Assembly (NCBI GenBank): GCA_027064285.1
Contig: JAMOPX010000004.1
Location: forward strand, 1-24,304
Length of the DNA: 24,304 nucleotides
Direction: 5' to 3'
DNA from: Desulfobacterales bacterium
Lineage (GTDB): Bacteria; Desulfobacterota; DSM-4660; Desulfatiglandales; JALVZP01
The notes beneath the pieces were generated by a model, which saw only the letters and a program-made list of their open reading frames with translations, was not told where the DNA came from and searched no databases. The position numbers were made by a program, and so were the translations under genes. Shown here piece after piece: positions 23,140 through 24,304 of this stretch (within the stretch, counting starts at the first letter, position 1; each line of letters starts with the position of its first letter).

Positions 23140-23957
23140 TTTGAAAGCTCCTTTATCACATTCTCCCAAAGCAGAGCGAGCTTCTTAGCGCTTTCTTTTG
23201 CCACAGAGATGATCTCTTCTAAGGAAGTCTTTTTCATGTTATCTGGAAGATTTATGTTTGTAAGTACAGCAATAGCAGCAACCTTTATTCCTGCATGAAC
23301 TGCAGCAATATTTTCCATAACAGTGGACATCCCAACTGCATCAGCTCCTATAAGTCTCAGGAATCTGGTTTCAGCCCTTGTCTCAAGACTTGGGCCAAGC
23401 ACCCCTACATATACGCCTTTTCTCAGTAGTATCCCCATACTCAGTGCCTTTTTTTCTATTATATCAATGAGTTCTGGATCATATGCCTCAACCATATCAG
23501 GAAATCTTGAACCAAATTCTTCTAAGTTTGGCCCAACCAAAGGATTCCTTCCCATAAGGTTTATATGGTCGGTTATGAGCATAAGTTCCCCTGTAGAAAA
23601 AAGGGGATTAAGGCCACCTGCTGCACTTGAAATAAAAAGATATTTAACTCCTAAGAGTGCCATAACCCTGACAGGGAAAACCACCTGTTCAGGGGAATAG
23701 CCTTCATATAGATGAAACCTGCCTTCCATTGCAAGAATAGTTCTTCCTGAGATAGTTCCTGATTTGAGCATTCCTCTGTGTCCTTTTACTGTGGACCTGG
23801 GAAAATTTGGAATCTCTTCATATGGAACAACAGCTTCAGTTTCTATTCTCTCTGTTACAGGATCAAGGCCAGTTCCTGAGATCATCCCTATCTCAAAAGA
23901 GCCTTTTTTAAATCTATCTAATAAAAATTCTTTTGTCTGAATTAACTTCTGTATCAT
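23136..23957 (-). CDS. Purine nucleoside phosphorylase (trimeric PNP/MTAP family)
   Basis: The product cleaves purine nucleosides with phosphate. The 273 residues contain MISGTGLDPV (S27), the phosphate-binding GRFHLYEGYS (R80, H82), SSAAGGLNPLFSTGEL, NPLVGPN, and the base-binding GPSLETRAE (E192), GMSTV and TN (N234). In mammalian PNP the equivalents of E192 and N234 (E201, N243) select 6-oxopurines, while MTA phosphorylase has Asp at the second place. So inosine and guanosine-type substrates are predicted. The start overlaps the helicase stop (ATGA), and a strong Shine-Dalgarno GGGAGGAG sits four bases before ATG. It is followed by the deaminase through a GTGA overlap. Together they suggest deamination followed by phosphorolysis. 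Confidence 0.92.
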   Translation of the reverse strand: MIQKLIQTKEFLLDRFKKGSFEIGMISGTGLDPVTERIETEAVVPYEEIPNFPRSTVKGHRGMLKSGTISGRTILAMEGRFHLYEGYSPEQVVFPVRVMALLGVKYLFISSAAGGLNPLFSTGELMLITDHINLMGRNPLVGPNLEEFGSRFPDMVEAYDPELIDIIEKKALSMGILLRKGVYVGVLGPSLETRAETRFLRLIGADAVGMSTVMENIAAVHAGIKVAAIAVLTNINLPDNMKKTSLEEIISVAKESAKKLALLWENVIKELSK

Positions 23958-24304
23958 TGAGCTCCTCCCACATAAAAAGGCTCTTTCATTATTAGCTCTA
24001 TGGCTTCTTTTGCAGAAGACGCAAGCTCAGGATGGGTATCTTTTAAATTTGTTATCTGCCTTAGATGATCTGCTGTTCTCATTACAAGAGATGCCATATC
24101 TCCTTCGTCCATTGGGATCATTCTCAGGATTACATCCCAATCAAAACCTTTTGCCCAGAGGTAAATAGCTACACCAACAGGGAATACTAATGATGGATTA
24201 TCAAACCCTCTTTTTCTTTTTAGCTCTTTTATCTGTTTTATGCTCTTTAAAATCTTTCTAAATATCTTTCTGAATCTTTTCATATCAGGTATCTCATCGA
24301 TTCC
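23954..24304 (-). CDS. C-terminus of a DEAD/DEAH (Ski2/Mtr4-type) helicase, cut by window edge
   Basis: The frame is open to the right edge of the window, so the first Met seen (24281-24283) is probably internal; residues GIDEIPD precede it. The visible 117 residues resemble the DSHCT domain found at the end of Ski2/Mtr4-like helicases: a hydrophobic helix with VAIYLWAKGFDWDVILR, then the typical DEGDMASLVMRTADHLRQI and a closing helix ELASSAKEAIELI. The helicase motor domains would lie outside the window. The stop overlaps the PNP start as ATGA. The helicase identity rests on this domain alone; DSHCT recognition is by eye. Confidence 0.65.
   Translation of the reverse strand, partial: GIDEIPDMKRFRKIFRKILKSIKQIKELKRKRGFDNPSLVFPVGVAIYLWAKGFDWDVILRMIPMDEGDMASLVMRTADHLRQITNLKDTHPELASSAKEAIELIMKEPFYVGGAQ

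Noticed and set aside
23140..23169. Longer start (TTG) for the deaminase
   Set aside because: The GTG with AGGAG and GTGA coupling is better, and homologues begin near the residues that follow it.
24281..24283. ATG as the true start of the right-edge gene
   Set aside because: The frame stays open to the window edge, the residues upstream continue sensibly, and there is no ribosome binding site. The protein resembles a C-terminal domain.
1..24304. Mobile element, prophage or defence island
   Set aside because: No transposase, integrase, tRNA attachment site, long repeats or shift in codon use; the genes are housekeeping and envelope functions in tight operons.

Overview
The window is gene-dense, AT-rich bacterial chromosome. 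ATA (Ile) and AGA (Arg) codons dominate, proteins are rich in Lys, Glu and Ile, and most genes touch or overlap the next one. An inner/outer membrane export system, a lipoprotein and hopanoid side-chain genes indicate a Gram-negative, hopanoid-making bacterium. The compact layout, the fused PurS-PurL and the codon use suggest a (moderately) thermophilic Desulfobacterota-type organism. That placement is inference, not proof.

Layout from left to right. (1) 1-192: a non-coding edge with a perfect inverted repeat. (2) 193-3337 (+): a MacAB-type export operon of adaptor, ATPase and permease, coupled by two ATGA overlaps. (3) 3324-6779 (-): hpnJ-hpnI-hpnK, transcribed in that order, for composite bacteriohopanetetrol head groups. 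It has a good sigma70-type promoter at 6807-6836, and its 3' end overlaps the permease gene tail to tail. (4) 6875-9889 (-): purSL, a 1004-residue FGAM synthase with tandem PurS-like domains. (5) 9989-17858 (+): a seven-gene run of Ppx/GppA phosphatase, guaB, guaA, nucleoside phosphorylase, ligA, acylphosphatase and a CsgG/FlgT-like lipoprotein. (6) 17860-24304 (-): a run that begins with the C-terminus of a DSHCT-type helicase (cut by the window edge). It continues with purine nucleoside phosphorylase, MTA/SAH deaminase, an ATP-grasp ligase and an unusually long class A penicillin-binding protein, and ends at an intrinsic terminator at 17849-17869.

Purine metabolism is the main theme. purSL makes IMP precursors and guaB/guaA turn IMP into GMP. 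Three further genes handle nucleosides: a phosphorylase behind guaA, and a PNP/deaminase pair that could salvage methylthioadenosine through inosine-type intermediates. The second theme is the cell envelope: hopanoid decoration, MacAB export, the PBP and the lipoprotein whose gene ends 1 bp from the PBP gene.

I found no rRNA, tRNA, IS element, integrase, confirmed CRISPR array or other sign of recent transfer, and no gene-free stretch longer than 300 bases. The less ordinary items are the roughly 200-residue PBP insertion, the LpoB-like fold of the neighbouring lipoprotein, the orphan ATP-grasp ligase, the predicted 6-oxopurine specificity of the PNP beside the deaminase, and a dyad overlapping the purSL promoter.
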